A stretch of 64,000 nucleotides of DNA. It comes from [Actinomadura] parvosata subsp. kistnae. Lineage in GTDB: Bacteria; Actinomycetota; Actinomycetes; Streptosporangiales; Streptosporangiaceae. The position numbers and the translations under genes are program-made. Positions within the stretch are counted from its first letter, which is position 1, and each line of letters starts with the position of its first letter. Shown here in pieces: positions 35,063 to 43,970 of the stretch. The stretch spans positions 124,001-188,000 of the forward strand of contig NZ_OOHJ01000013.1 of NCBI RefSeq assembly GCF_900323885.1, read 5' to 3'. The notes under the pieces are model-generated. The model was not told the DNA's origin, did not search any database, and worked only from the letters and a program-made list of their open reading frames with translations.

Positions 35063-36814
35063 CTAGCGGCGCTGGTGGCGGCCGGGGAACTCGCCGACCA
35101 GCACCTCCTTGGGCGTCACCCGCAGCACGTCGGAGTCGGCCCTGGCGATCCCGCGCACCTCCACCCAGAACCGGCGCTGCAACGGGTCGGTGGCGAACAC
35201 CGCCACCCGGGGATCGGCCTCGATCGCCTCCCACGCCGCCGTCTCGGCGATCAGGCGCAGCTCGCCCGAGGACGTCACCGACGCCACCGCCCCGGCGACC
35301 CGGGGGCCGAGGGCGTCGCCGTAGGACAGGACGATGCTGCGGGCGTACGAGAAGGTCTGGCGCACCTCGGGCTCCAGCGCGACCGACGGTCCGGCGCCCA
35401 CGGGCAGGTCGCACATGAGCAGGGACGAGCGCGACGGGCCCGGCCCGCCCCGCCACCAGGCGCGCAGCCCGCGCACCGCGAACACGAGCGCCACCGCCCC
35501 CAGCGCCCCGAGCCCGGCCCGCCACGCCCAGGCCCCGCCCGGCGTCCCTGCGAGGAGACCGCCCGCCGCGCAGGCCACCGCCGCCGCCACGACCAGCCAG
35601 GTCGCGCCGGCCAGCCACGGGTCGCCCCGGTGGCGGGCGCGCAGGTAGCCGCGCACCATCGGGAACGGCACCGCCACCGCGGCCACCGCCGCCCTCGGCT
35701 CCACCGCCAGCGCCCCCGCCGCCAGCGTCATCAGCACCGACCACGTCCGGCCGAGCACGATCCAGAGCGTCACGCCGACGTTGCGCCGCGCGGCCCGCTC
35801 GCTCTCCCGCGCCGGAGCCGTGACGGCCAGTGCCCGCAGCGGGCGCCCCCGCCACGACTCGGCCAGCGCCCGGACGCCGGCCAGCGCCGGCCGGCCGAGC
35901 ACCACGATGCCCGCGAGCCCGGCCCACACGGGGTCGAGCAGGGACGGCACCCGTACCGCGCCGAGCACCAGCCACGCCGCGAACGCGATCACAGACAGGA
36001 CCGCCGACACCACCGACACGCCGAGCCAGGGGTCGCGGCGGAGCATCGCCGCCACGTACGTCCATAGGCCGACCCGCCGCGCCTGCCGCAGGGTGAGCGG
36101 GACGAGCAGCAGGAGCACGCCCCAGCCGGCCAGCCGCGCCTCGGTGCCTCGCCCGAGCAGCAGCGCGCACGCGGCGATCGCCGGGGTGGCCACGGCGAGC
36201 AGCAGCCGCACCTGGCGCGCCCAGATCTCCAAAGCGCGCCTGGCCCGGCCGCTCTCGCGCGGGTCGATCGGCCAGGCGGGGTCGTGGTGGCGGCGCGGCG
36301 GCTCCCAGCGCAGCAGGGCCAGGCCGAGGTTCACGCGGGCCTGCCGATCGTCGGGGTCGGCGGCGAGCGCGGCCAGATAGGAGCGCTCGGCGCGGGCGTG
36401 CTCGCCGCGCAGCAGGGCGAGGTCGCCCAGCATCACCTCGGGCCCGGGCTGCTCGGGCGCGAACTTCCTGGCCAGCCCGGCCTGCTCGACCGCCTCGGCC
36501 CAGCGTCCCGGCGTGCGGCGCAGCACCGCGGCCAGCCGCAGCCGGGCCTGCCAGGAGCCGCGGGCCAGCTCCACGGCACGCTCGGCGGCGGGCAGGGCCT
36601 CGGCGTCGCGGCCCAGCCGCTCGTGGGCCAGGCTGATCAGCCGGTGCGCCCACTCGGAGCCGGGGTCGAGGTCGGCGGCGTGCCGGGCGGCGTCCAGAGC
36701 GGATTCGGGACGGCCGGCGTCCAGCCTGGTCAGGGCCTCCTCGCACCATTCGCGTGAGGACCGGTCGGAGGGGGTGCGTTTCCTGCCACTTTCGTCGGTC
36801 CCCACGAGTCCCAT
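35063..36814 (-). CDS. TPR-containing membrane protein of unknown function
   Basis: 583 aa from ATG 36814. TPR-like helices at about 20-175 (ALTRLDAGRPESALDAARHA; MLGDLALLRGEHARAERSY), then about eight membrane segments at 205-450, and a C-terminal soluble domain at about 455-583 (VRQTFSYARSIVLSYG; FWVEVRGIARAD). The TPRs suggest a scaffold on the cytoplasmic side. No catalytic motif seen and no family name that I can assign with confidence. Confidence 0.8.
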   Translation of the reverse strand: MGLVGTDESGRKRTPSDRSSREWCEEALTRLDAGRPESALDAARHAADLDPGSEWAHRLISLAHERLGRDAEALPAAERAVELARGSWQARLRLAAVLRRTPGRWAEAVEQAGLARKFAPEQPGPEVMLGDLALLRGEHARAERSYLAALAADPDDRQARVNLGLALLRWEPPRRHHDPAWPIDPRESGRARRALEIWARQVRLLLAVATPAIAACALLLGRGTEARLAGWGVLLLLVPLTLRQARRVGLWTYVAAMLRRDPWLGVSVVSAVLSVIAFAAWLVLGAVRVPSLLDPVWAGLAGIVVLGRPALAGVRALAESWRGRPLRALAVTAPARESERAARRNVGVTLWIVLGRTWSVLMTLAAGALAVEPRAAVAAVAVPFPMVRGYLRARHRGDPWLAGATWLVVAAAVACAAGGLLAGTPGGAWAWRAGLGALGAVALVFAVRGLRAWWRGGPGPSRSSLLMCDLPVGAGPSVALEPEVRQTFSYARSIVLSYGDALGPRVAGAVASVTSSGELRLIAETAAWEAIEADPRVAVFATDPLQRRFWVEVRGIARADSDVLRVTPKEVLVGEFPGRHQRR

Positions 36815-36862
36815 GATCGGCGGGCAGCTGATTAATGGATAGATCCCGACATATGGCTGTAT

Positions 36863-36874
36863 CTCTCTAGAGAG
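36863..36874. promoter_or_regulatory. 12-bp perfect palindrome between TPR and MFS genes
   Basis: CTCTCTAGAGAG in the 247-base divergent intergenic region, 49 bases upstream of the TPR gene. Possible operator for either gene. Confidence 0.4.
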
Positions 36875-36955
36875 GTGTGCGGTGACCGTGGATCGGCCGA
36901 TACCGCTATCACAACCCCCCGGCATGGCCTAAGCTGCCACGCAAGCCGGGAGCGC

Positions 36956-37060
36956 CGGAACCACTCCGCGCAGCTCGAAAGGAGACGAGCCGCGGTTCCG
37001 CCGCCGCCGACCACCAGTAAGTAGCGGGCCCTGTGACGCGGATCGGCCTGCGAGGAGGCC
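36956..37060 (+). promoter_or_regulatory. structured 5-prime leader of the DHA2 exporter gene
   Basis: A long interrupted hairpin at 36956-37000 (CGGAAC...CGCG...GCTCG loop CGAGC CGCG GTTCCG), with AAAGGAGA as its loop, is followed by a second hairpin at 37045-37060 (GGCCT-GCGAGG-AGGCC) that holds the ribosome-binding site of the start at 37062. Folding could therefore regulate translation. No known riboswitch class recognised. Confidence 0.4.
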
Positions 37061-37061
37061 C

Positions 37062-38591
37062 ATGACCGTCACACAGGCCACGTCCTTCGTCCGCACTGCC
37101 GACCGCGACCCCCAGGATCGACGCTGGTCCATCCTGGTGCTGCTCTGCCTGAGCCTGCTGCTGATCACGGTCGACGCCACGGTGCTGCACATCGCGGTGC
37201 CCGCGCTCACGGCCGCGCTCGAACCCTCCGCGGTGCAACTGCTGTGGATCATCGACATCTACTCGCTGGTCGTCGCGCCGCTGCTGATCGTGTTCGGCAC
37301 GCTCGGCGACAAGTACGGCCGCAAGCGGCTGGTCCTGTGGGGCTACGTATTGTTCGGCCTGGCCTCGGCGGCTGCCGCGTGCGCCCAGACCCCGCTGGCC
37401 CTGGTGCTGGCCAGGGCGCTGCTCGGCGTCGGCGGCGCGATGATCATGCCGGCCACGCTCTCGCTGATCCGCCAGGTCTTCACCGACCGGCGCGAGCGCG
37501 CCATCGCCCTCGGCGTCTGGAGCGCCGTCGCGGCGGCCGGCGCCGCGGTCGGGCCGCTCGTCGGCGGCGTGCTCGTCGGCATCTGGTGGGGCGCGGTCTT
37601 CCTCATCAACGTGCCCATCCTGCTGGTGCTGCTGCCCGCCGCGATCCGCCTGCTGCCCGACTCGCGCGGGCGCCGCGACCGGCCCTGGGACGCGGTCAGC
37701 GCCGTCCTGTCCGTGGCCGGCATCCTGGCGCTGGCCTTCGGGCTCAAGGAGGCGGGGTCGGGCAGCCTGATGCCGTTCTGGGCGTCGATCGCGGTGTTCC
37801 TGGCCGGGGTGGCGCTGCTGGTGGCGTTCGTCCGCCGGCAGACCCGGCTGCCCGCCCCGTTCCTGGAGATCGGCCTGTTCCGGCGGCGCGAGTTCACCAC
37901 CGGGGTCGCGGGCGTGCTGCTCGGCGTGTTCGCGCTGGTCGGCCTGCAGCTCATGCTCGCCCAGTACCTGCAGCTCGTCCTCGGCGACAGCCCCGTGCGC
38001 GCGGCCCTGCGGATGCTGCCGCTCGTGCTGTCGGCCGTCACCGGCGGGCTGGCCGCCGCCCACATCCTGCCCAGGGTCGGCATGCGGGCCACCATGAGCG
38101 GCGGGCTGGCCCTCGTCGCGCTCGCCCTGACCCCCACCCTGACCTGGGGCGTCGAGGGTCATCCTGTGATGCTCGCGGTGTGCTTCGTGGGCATCGGGTT
38201 CGGGGTGCAGGTGGCGCTGCTCGCCGCCTCCGACACGATCATGGCCGCCGCCCCCGAGTCGCAGGCGGGCGGGGCCGCGGCCATCGAGGAGACCGCGTAC
38301 GAGCTGGGCGCCGGCCTGGGCGTGGCCGTGCTCGGCACGATCACCACGATCGTGTACGCCCCCGGCCTGCCGTCCGTGCCCGGCGTGTCCGACGGCGGCA
38401 TGGATCAGGCCAGGCAGTCGCTGGCCGCCGCCGCCCACGTCGCCCACGAGGTGGGCGGCCCGGCCGGGGGCGCGCTGCTCGACGCCGCCCGCTGGGCCTT
38501 CGTCAACGCCCTGCACACGACCGTGGTCGTGAGCGTCGTCCTGCTCAGCCTGACCGCCGTCGTGGTGGCCATGCTGCTCAGCCGTGATTGA
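37062..38591 (+). CDS. DHA2-family (14-helix) MFS exporter
   Basis: 509 aa from ATG 37062. Motif A GTLGDKYGRKRLVLWGYV, motif B-like ARALLGVGGAMIMPATLSLI, motif C WSAVAAAGAAVGPLVGGVLV, and the motif DATVLHIAVPAL in helix 1 typical of the EmrB/QacA group. Drug-proton antiport is the usual role. The ribosome-binding site lies in a hairpin. The downstream doxX gene starts 8 bases after the stop, so the two are probably co-transcribed. Confidence 0.95.
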   Translation: MTVTQATSFVRTADRDPQDRRWSILVLLCLSLLLITVDATVLHIAVPALTAALEPSAVQLLWIIDIYSLVVAPLLIVFGTLGDKYGRKRLVLWGYVLFGLASAAAACAQTPLALVLARALLGVGGAMIMPATLSLIRQVFTDRRERAIALGVWSAVAAAGAAVGPLVGGVLVGIWWGAVFLINVPILLVLLPAAIRLLPDSRGRRDRPWDAVSAVLSVAGILALAFGLKEAGSGSLMPFWASIAVFLAGVALLVAFVRRQTRLPAPFLEIGLFRRREFTTGVAGVLLGVFALVGLQLMLAQYLQLVLGDSPVRAALRMLPLVLSAVTGGLAAAHILPRVGMRATMSGGLALVALALTPTLTWGVEGHPVMLAVCFVGIGFGVQVALLAASDTIMAAAPESQAGGAAAIEETAYELGAGLGVAVLGTITTIVYAPGLPSVPGVSDGGMDQARQSLAAAAHVAHEVGGPAGGALLDAARWAFVNALHTTVVVSVVLLSLTAVVVAMLLSRD

Positions 38592-38599
38592 GGTGTGCC

Positions 38600-39424
38600 A
38601 TGTCCCGATTAGGGCAGACAACTACCGTGAAACAGGTCCTCCGTGATCTTGCCGCTTTAGTCGCCCGCCTCGCGGTGGGCGGTATCTTCTTCGCCAACGG
38701 CTGGGCCAAGCTGGAGGACGGCCTCAAGATCACCGGGGCCAAGTTCCTGGAGCAGGGCGCGCCCGCGCCCGGCGCGTGGGCCACGGTGACCATGCTCGCC
38801 GAGCTCATCGGCGGCGCGCTGCTCATCGCCGGCCTCGCGGTCTCCACCACCGGGCTCATTCTCTTCGCCGAGGCGCTGGCGGTCTTCCTCGTGGCCCCGC
38901 CGCTCAACCCCATCACCATGAACGAGCTCATCCTGCTCGGCTCCGCCTCCCTCCTGCTCGCCGTGGTCGGCGCGGGACGCATCTCGGTGGACCACATGGT
39001 GGTGATCCGGCGCAGGGAGTCGGAGGCGGCCGACGAGTTCGCCGCCGACACCGAGGCCGACCGCGTCATCGCCGCCCTCCGGGACCCGGACGACCGGCCC
39101 GCCCCGCCTCCGGAGCCCGCTGTCACGGACGACACGGTGCCGCAGCCCCGGGTCCGCACGCAGGCGTCCGCTCGCGGCCGGGCGGGCGCCGAGACGCCGG
39201 CGTCCGCTCGTGATCAGGCGGGCGCAGAGACGCAGGCGTCCACTCGTGATCAGGCGGGCGGCGAGACGCGGGCGGGCGAGCCGGAACGCCCCCAGCAGAG
39301 GGATCCCGAGCCCGCCAAGCCCAAGCGCACCGAGGAGACCTCGGCCGCGCCCGTGCCGGGTGACACGCTGGTCGCGGGCCGCAAGAAGCCGGCTCCCCGC
39401 AGCCGCCGCACCACCACCGACTGA
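38600..39424 (+). CDS. DoxX-family membrane protein with repetitive C-terminal tail
   Basis: 274 aa from ATG 38600 (GAGGTG upstream). Residues 10-130 form the four-helix DoxX domain (LVARLAVGGIFFANGWAKLEDG; TVTMLAELIGGALLIAGLAV). In mycobacteria DoxX forms a membrane oxidoreductase complex with SodA and SseA in thiol/oxidative stress. The C-terminal half (about 160-274) is hydrophilic and disordered and carries three 12-residue repeats at 189-224 (ASARDQAGAETQ type). The tail is much longer than usual and probably cytoplasmic. Confidence 0.88.
   Translation: MSRLGQTTTVKQVLRDLAALVARLAVGGIFFANGWAKLEDGLKITGAKFLEQGAPAPGAWATVTMLAELIGGALLIAGLAVSTTGLILFAEALAVFLVAPPLNPITMNELILLGSASLLLAVVGAGRISVDHMVVIRRRESEAADEFAADTEADRVIAALRDPDDRPAPPPEPAVTDDTVPQPRVRTQASARGRAGAETPASARDQAGAETQASTRDQAGGETRAGEPERPQQRDPEPAKPKRTEETSAAPVPGDTLVAGRKKPAPRSRRTTTD
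39164..39271 (+). repeat. 36-bp tandem repeat x3 in the doxX tail
   Basis: Units at 39164, 39200 and 39236, each encoding ASxRxxAGxETx. In frame (12 codons), with substitutions only. Confidence 0.85.
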
Positions 39425-39457
39425 ACGCCGGCTGAATATCCTGGCGGCACGGGCCGA

Positions 39458-39519
39458 GCGAGGAGCGGCGATGGCGGGCAGGGTGCGGGCGAGGAGCGGC
39501 GATGGCGGGCAGGGTGCGG
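39458..39519 (+). repeat. 31-bp exact tandem duplication of the lacI translation-initiation segment
   Basis: 39458-39488 is repeated at 39489-39519. Each copy contains GAGGAG, then ATGGCGGGCAGGGTGCGG. Only the second ATG (39502) opens the LacI frame. The first (39471) opens a 20-codon frame that stops at 39533, overlapping the lacI start. Confidence 0.9.
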
Positions 39520-40521
39520 GCGACGGTGCGTGACGTCGCGGCCGAGACGGGCCTTTCCATCGCCACCGTCTCCCGCGTGCTCAACGGCCAGCCCAACGTC
39601 GCCCCCCACACCCGCGAGCTGGTGCTGCAGGCGGTCGGCCGGCTCGGCGCCCAGGCGCCCAGGCCGCGCGCCACGCCCGACGCGCCCGCGGGTGCGGTGT
39701 ACGTGCGCTGCCCGTACGTGCTGACCGACTACTTCGGCCTGATCGTCTCCTCGGTGGGGGAGACGATCGAGCTGCACGGCCGGCAGATGATCCTCGGGGC
39801 GGGGGAGTCGGCGCAGCGCACGGCGGTGCTGCCGGGCCTGCCCGACCGGCCGGGGGTCGCGGGCGCGATCCTCGTGCTGCCTCCGGAGCCGGGCGAGGAG
39901 CTGGTACGCCTGCGCGACCGCGGCTTCCCGTTCGTGGTGATCGACCCGCGCACCCCGCCGCCGAAGGACATCGTGGCGGTGTCGGCCGCGCACTTCGCGA
40001 GCGGGCGCAAGCTGATGGCGCACGTGGTGGAGCTGGGCCACCGGCGGGTCGGGATCATCGGCGGCCCGGTGAAGTGGCTGCCCAGCGAGGCGCGGCTGGC
40101 CGGCTACACCGCCTCGCTGGCCGACGCGGGCGTGCTGCCGGCCCCCGAGCTGCTGCGGCACGTCCCCGAGCCGAACATCGAGCACGGCTACCTGGCCGCC
40201 CGCGAGCTGCTGGACCTGCCGGAGCGGCCGACGGCGCTGGTGGCGTTCAACGACAAGATGGCGGTGGGGGCGCTGCGCGCGGCGGCCGAGCGCGGCCTGA
40301 GCGTGCCCCGCGACCTGTCGGTGGCGGGCTTCGACGACATCGACATCAGCAGGGCGGCCTCGCCCGCCCTCACCACCGTGCGCCAGCCGTTGCAGGAGAT
40401 GGGCCGGATGGCGGTCACGCTGCTGATGCGGCTGCTCAGCAGGCACACCCTGGAGGCGCTGCACGTCTCCCTCGGCACGGAGCTGGTCGTGCGCGGCTCC
40501 ACGGGCCCGGCGCCGCGCTGA
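39502..40521 (+). CDS. LacI-family transcriptional regulator
   Basis: 339 aa from ATG 39502. HTH at 6-50 (TVRDVAAETGLSIATVSRVLNG) then a periplasmic-binding-protein-like effector domain (HVVELGHRRVGIIGGP; ALVAFNDKMAVGALRAAAERGL; SVAGFDDIDISRAASPALTTVRQP). Stops 127 bases before the secreted GH30 gene. The intervening DNA carries repeated TGTTTC-type sites, so it most likely represses the GH30 gene until a sugar product appears. Confidence 0.94.
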   Translation: MAGRVRATVRDVAAETGLSIATVSRVLNGQPNVAPHTRELVLQAVGRLGAQAPRPRATPDAPAGAVYVRCPYVLTDYFGLIVSSVGETIELHGRQMILGAGESAQRTAVLPGLPDRPGVAGAILVLPPEPGEELVRLRDRGFPFVVIDPRTPPPKDIVAVSAAHFASGRKLMAHVVELGHRRVGIIGGPVKWLPSEARLAGYTASLADAGVLPAPELLRHVPEPNIEHGYLAARELLDLPERPTALVAFNDKMAVGALRAAAERGLSVPRDLSVAGFDDIDISRAASPALTTVRQPLQEMGRMAVTLLMRLLSRHTLEALHVSLGTELVVRGSTGPAPR

Positions 40522-40612
40522 CTGTTTCATTTGTTACATCGGTTGACGAGGCAGTCAGCCCATGTTTCGCTGCTCGGAGCAAGCGGTGTTTCGGCACTGT
40601 TTCATTTGTTTC
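40521..40612 (+). promoter_or_regulatory. cluster of TGTTTC half-sites between lacI and GH30 gene
   Basis: TGTTTC at 40523, 40563, 40587, 40598 and 40607, plus TGTTAC at 40532, all in the same direction. A 15-base segment ACTGTTTCATTTGTT occurs twice (40521-40535 and 40596-40610). Spacings of 9-11 bases within pairs put sites on one face of the helix. Probable LacI operator array. Confidence 0.6.
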
Positions 40613-40648
40613 AAGGGCATCACCCCCCGGCCCTGAGAGGACTCCGCC

Positions 40649-42493
40649 GTGCCCAGAATCCTCCTGGCGCTCGCCTGCGCCCTCGCGCTGGTGGCCGCCG
40701 CGCCCCTGCCGGCGCTGGCCGCCGGCGAGAGCGTGAACGTCTGGCTCACCACCACCTCCGACGCGGGCGGGCGCACCGTCACCCGCGGCCTGGCCCAGCA
40801 GGCCCCCATCGCCTTCGGCCCCGCGGGCGGCAGCGCCGACCGTACCGTGACCGTCAACGAGGGCGTCACCTACCAGCAGTTCGAGGGCGGCGGCGCGTCG
40901 ATCACCGACACGACCGCGTACCTGCTGCGCGGCGGCCCCGTCAGCGCGGCCACGCGTGACGCGGTCATGCGCAAGCTGTTCCACCCCACGGACGGGATCG
41001 GCCTGTCGTTCGTCCGCAACCCGATCGGCGCCTCCGACCTGTCGCGGCCCGGCATGGTCTCGCTCGACGACACCTGCTGCGACCTGAGCGACTTCGGCGC
41101 CAACGGCTACGACACGAACGTCCGCCTCCTGACCGTCCAGGCCAAGCAGCTCAACCCGGCCCTGCGGGTCAAGGCCGTGCCGTGGAGCGCGCCCGGCTGG
41201 ATGAAGGACAACGGCCGCATGGACCAGATGGGCTGGCTGAAGTGGGAGCACTACGGCACCTACGCCCAGTACCTCGTCAAGTACGTCCAGAGCTACCAGG
41301 CCGCCGGCGTGCCCATCGACTACCTGTCCGTCCAGAACGAGCCCAACTGCTGCCAGGCGGGCAACCCGACCGCCATGAACTACCCCGGCATGTCGTGGAA
41401 CGCCTCCGGCCTCGTCGAGCTGACCAAGAACTTCGTCTACCCGGCCTTCCGCGCCGCCGGCATCGGCACGAAGGTGCTCGTCCACGACTGGAACTACGGC
41501 GACTACGGCCAAATCGGCGGCCCCATCCTGGCCGACGCGGCGCTGCGGAACGACCCGCTGTTCGGCGGCATCGCCTGGCACGGCTACTACGGTGACCCGG
41601 CGGTCGGCAGCCAGGTGCACGACCAGTACCCGTCGGTCAAGCAGTTCAGCACCGAGCACTCCGGCGGCACCTGGATCACCAACCAGCACAACGAGGACAT
41701 GGCCGACATCGTCACCTATGCCCGCAACTGGAGCAGCAGCCTGGTCAAGTGGAGCCTCGCGCTCAACCAGAACATGGGCCCGCACAACGGCGGCTGCGGC
41801 ACCTGCACCGGCCTGATCACCGTCCAGGAGGGCGGCTCCCGCGCCGGCCAGGTGGACTACACGATCGAGTACTACACGACCGGGCACCTGACCAAGTTCG
41901 TCAAGCCGGGCGCCCGCCGCATCGACTCCACGGCCGACGCGACGATCCAGAACGTCGCCTACCGCAACCCCGACGGCTCGAAGGCGCTGATCGCCCACAA
42001 CGGCGGCACCTCCGCCCGCTCCCTCAGGGTGAACTGGGGCGGCCAGTCCTTCGTCTACACCCTGCCCGCCCGCACCACCGCCACCTTCACCTGGTCCGGC
42101 ACCCCGTCCTCAGGCGGCGGCCCGATCACCGGGCTGGCCGGCAAGTGCGTGGACGTCGCCGGCGGCAGCAGCGCCGACGGCACCGCCGTCCAGCTCCACA
42201 CCTGCAACGGCACCGCCGCCCAGCAGTGGACCCGCCCCGGCGACGGCACGCTGCGCGCCCTCGGCAAGTGCCTCGACGTCCGCGACCGCGCCACCGCCGA
42301 CGGCAGCCGGCTCCAGCTCTGGTCCTGTACGGGCGGCGCCAACCAGCAGTGGACCCACACCCCAGGCCGCGACCTGGTGAACCCGGCGGCGGACAAGTGC
42401 GCCGACGTCACCGGCAACACCAGCGCCGACGGCACCCCCTTGCAGCTGTGGACCTGCACGGGCGCCGCCAACCAGAAGTGGAACCTCTCGTGA
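40649..42493 (+). CDS. Secreted GH30 glycoside hydrolase with ricin-type (CBM13) module
   Basis: 614 aa from GTG 40649. Signal peptide about 1-24 (LLALACALALVAAAPLPALA). GH30 barrel and side beta-domain at about 60-475: acid/base Glu231 in VQNEPN, nucleophile Glu336 in FSTEHSG, and YQQFEGGGASITD near the N-terminus. A ricin B-like trefoil at about 485-614 has three QxW repeats (AQQWTR; NQQWTH; NQKWNL). Likely an endo-beta-1,6-glucanase or glucosylceramidase-type enzyme acting outside the cell on fungal or plant material. Probably under the upstream LacI regulator. Confidence 0.93.
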   Translation: MPRILLALACALALVAAAPLPALAAGESVNVWLTTTSDAGGRTVTRGLAQQAPIAFGPAGGSADRTVTVNEGVTYQQFEGGGASITDTTAYLLRGGPVSAATRDAVMRKLFHPTDGIGLSFVRNPIGASDLSRPGMVSLDDTCCDLSDFGANGYDTNVRLLTVQAKQLNPALRVKAVPWSAPGWMKDNGRMDQMGWLKWEHYGTYAQYLVKYVQSYQAAGVPIDYLSVQNEPNCCQAGNPTAMNYPGMSWNASGLVELTKNFVYPAFRAAGIGTKVLVHDWNYGDYGQIGGPILADAALRNDPLFGGIAWHGYYGDPAVGSQVHDQYPSVKQFSTEHSGGTWITNQHNEDMADIVTYARNWSSSLVKWSLALNQNMGPHNGGCGTCTGLITVQEGGSRAGQVDYTIEYYTTGHLTKFVKPGARRIDSTADATIQNVAYRNPDGSKALIAHNGGTSARSLRVNWGGQSFVYTLPARTTATFTWSGTPSSGGGPITGLAGKCVDVAGGSSADGTAVQLHTCNGTAAQQWTRPGDGTLRALGKCLDVRDRATADGSRLQLWSCTGGANQQWTHTPGRDLVNPAADKCADVTGNTSADGTPLQLWTCTGAANQKWNLS

Positions 42494-42498
42494 GGAGA

Positions 42499-42531
42499 GG
42501 CCCGGCTCACATCTCCGCGGTGAGCCGGGCC
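42499..42531. terminator. bidirectional hairpin between GH30 gene and sthA
   Basis: 12-bp perfect stem GGCCCGGCTCAC / GTGAGCCGGGCC with a 9-base loop. It overlaps the last codons of the convergent transhydrogenase gene and lies 6 bases after the GH30 stop. Confidence 0.7.
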
Positions 42532-43910
42532 ACCGTCCGCATCTTGTTCATCGCGTCCAGCGCCGCCACCTTGTACGACTCCGCCAGCGTCGGATAGTTG
42601 AACACCGCGTTGACCAGGTAGTCGATCGTGCCGCCGCACCCCATGACCGTCTGTCCGATGTGCACCAGCTCCGTCGCCTGCGTGCCGAACACGTGCACGC
42701 CCAGCAGCCGCCGGTCCTCCGACGACACCAGCAGCTTCAGCATCCCGTACGAGTCGCCGATGATCTGCCCCCTGGCCAGCTCCCGGTAGCGCGAGATGCC
42801 CACCTCGAACGGCACCTTCTCCCGGGTCAGCTCGTCCTCCGACTTCCCGACGAAGCTGATCTCGGGGATGGTGTAGATCCCGATCGGCGGCAGCTCGTGC
42901 AGGTCTCCCGCCGGCTCGCCGCAGGCGTGCTGCGCGGCCAGCCGCCCCTGCTCCATCGACGTGGCCGCCAGCGCGGGGAAGCCGATCACGTCGCCCACGG
43001 CGTAGATGTGCGGCACCTCCGTGGCGTAGTTCTCATCCACCTTGATCCGGCCCCGGTCGTCGGCGGCCAGGCCGGCGGCCTCCAGGTTCAGCTCGGCCGT
43101 CTTGCCCTGGCGGCCCGCCGAGTACATGACGCAGTCGGCCGGGATCTTCTTGCCGCTCTCCAGCAGGGTCAGCGCGCCGCGCGGGCGCCGCTCCACGGCC
43201 GCCACCGTCTCCCCGAACCGGAACGTCACCGCCAGGTCGCGCAGGTGGTACTTGAGCGCCTCGATGATCTCCAGGTCGCAGAACTCCAGCATGCGCTCGC
43301 GCCGCTCCACCACCGTCACCTTGGTGCCGAGCGCGGCGAACATGGAGGCGTACTCGATGCCGATCACCCCGGCCCCCACCACGACCAGCGTCTCCGGCAC
43401 CTTGTCGAGGTGCAGGATCGCGTCGGAGTCGATCACCGTCCGGTCGTCGAACTCGACGCTGGACGGGCGCGCGGGCGAGGTGCCCGTGGCGATCACGATC
43501 TTGTCGGCGGTGACCTTCTTCTCCTCCTCGCCCGTGATGCCGATCGTGTGCTCGTCGAGGAAACGGCCGGTGCCCTGCAACACCGTCACGTGGTTGCGGG
43601 CGAGCTGGCTGCGGATCACCTGGATCTCGCGGCCGATCACGTGCTGGGTGCGCATCCCCAGGTCGGCGACCGTGATCTCGTCCTTGACGCGGTAGCTGGC
43701 GCCGTACAGCTCCCGCTGGTTGAGCCCCGTCAGGTAGAGGACCGCCTCGCGCAGGGTCTTGGACGGGATCGTGCCCGTGTTGATGCAGACGCCGCCGATC
43801 ATGTGCCGTTTCTCGACCACCGCGACGCGCCTGCCGAGTTTCGCCGCCGCTATCGCGGCCTTCTGCCCACCGGGCCCCGAGCCGAGGACCACCACATCAA
43901 AGTCCGCCAC
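42507..43910 (-). CDS. sthA: Soluble (Si-specific) NAD(P)+ transhydrogenase
   Basis: 467 aa from ATG 43910. FAD site [21 protein letters not shown] at the N-terminus, NAD(P) site [20 protein letters not shown] mid-protein, and FAD site [20 protein letters not shown]. The redox segment reads [13 protein letters not shown]: the second Cys of the lipoamide-dehydrogenase disulfide is Thr, the hallmark of SthA. Balances NADPH and NADH in the cytosol. Confidence 0.95.
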   Translation of the reverse strand: MADFDVVVLGSGPGGQKAAIAAAKLGRRVAVVEKRHMIGGVCINTGTIPSKTLREAVLYLTGLNQRELYGASYRVKDEITVADLGMRTQHVIGREIQVIRSQLARNHVTVLQGTGRFLDEHTIGITGEEEKKVTADKIVIATGTSPARPSSVEFDDRTVIDSDAILHLDKVPETLVVVGAGVIGIEYASMFAALGTKVTVVERRERMLEFCDLEIIEALKYHLRDLAVTFRFGETVAAVERRPRGALTLLESGKKIPADCVMYSAGRQGKTAELNLEAAGLAADDRGRIKVDENYATEVPHIYAVGDVIGFPALAATSMEQGRLAAQHACGEPAGDLHELPPIGIYTIPEISFVGKSEDELTREKVPFEVGISRYRELARGQIIGDSYGMLKLLVSSEDRRLLGVHVFGTQATELVHIGQTVMGCGGTIDYLVNAVFNYPTLAESYKVAALDAMNKMRTVARLTAEM

Positions 43911-43970
43911 ACCGTCCAGTCTGCGGGCGGCATGTTAACGAGGAAAGACCCGTCTGGGAGACTCCGGAGT

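Noticed and set aside
36920-37061. Known riboswitch class (c-di-AMP, guanidine, SAM) in the exporter leader
   Set aside because: Stems are present, but the conserved cores of these classes could not be found.
36909-38621. Minus-strand frame opposite the DHA2 exporter
   Set aside because: Gly/Gln/Asp/His-rich shadow with no membrane or domain features.
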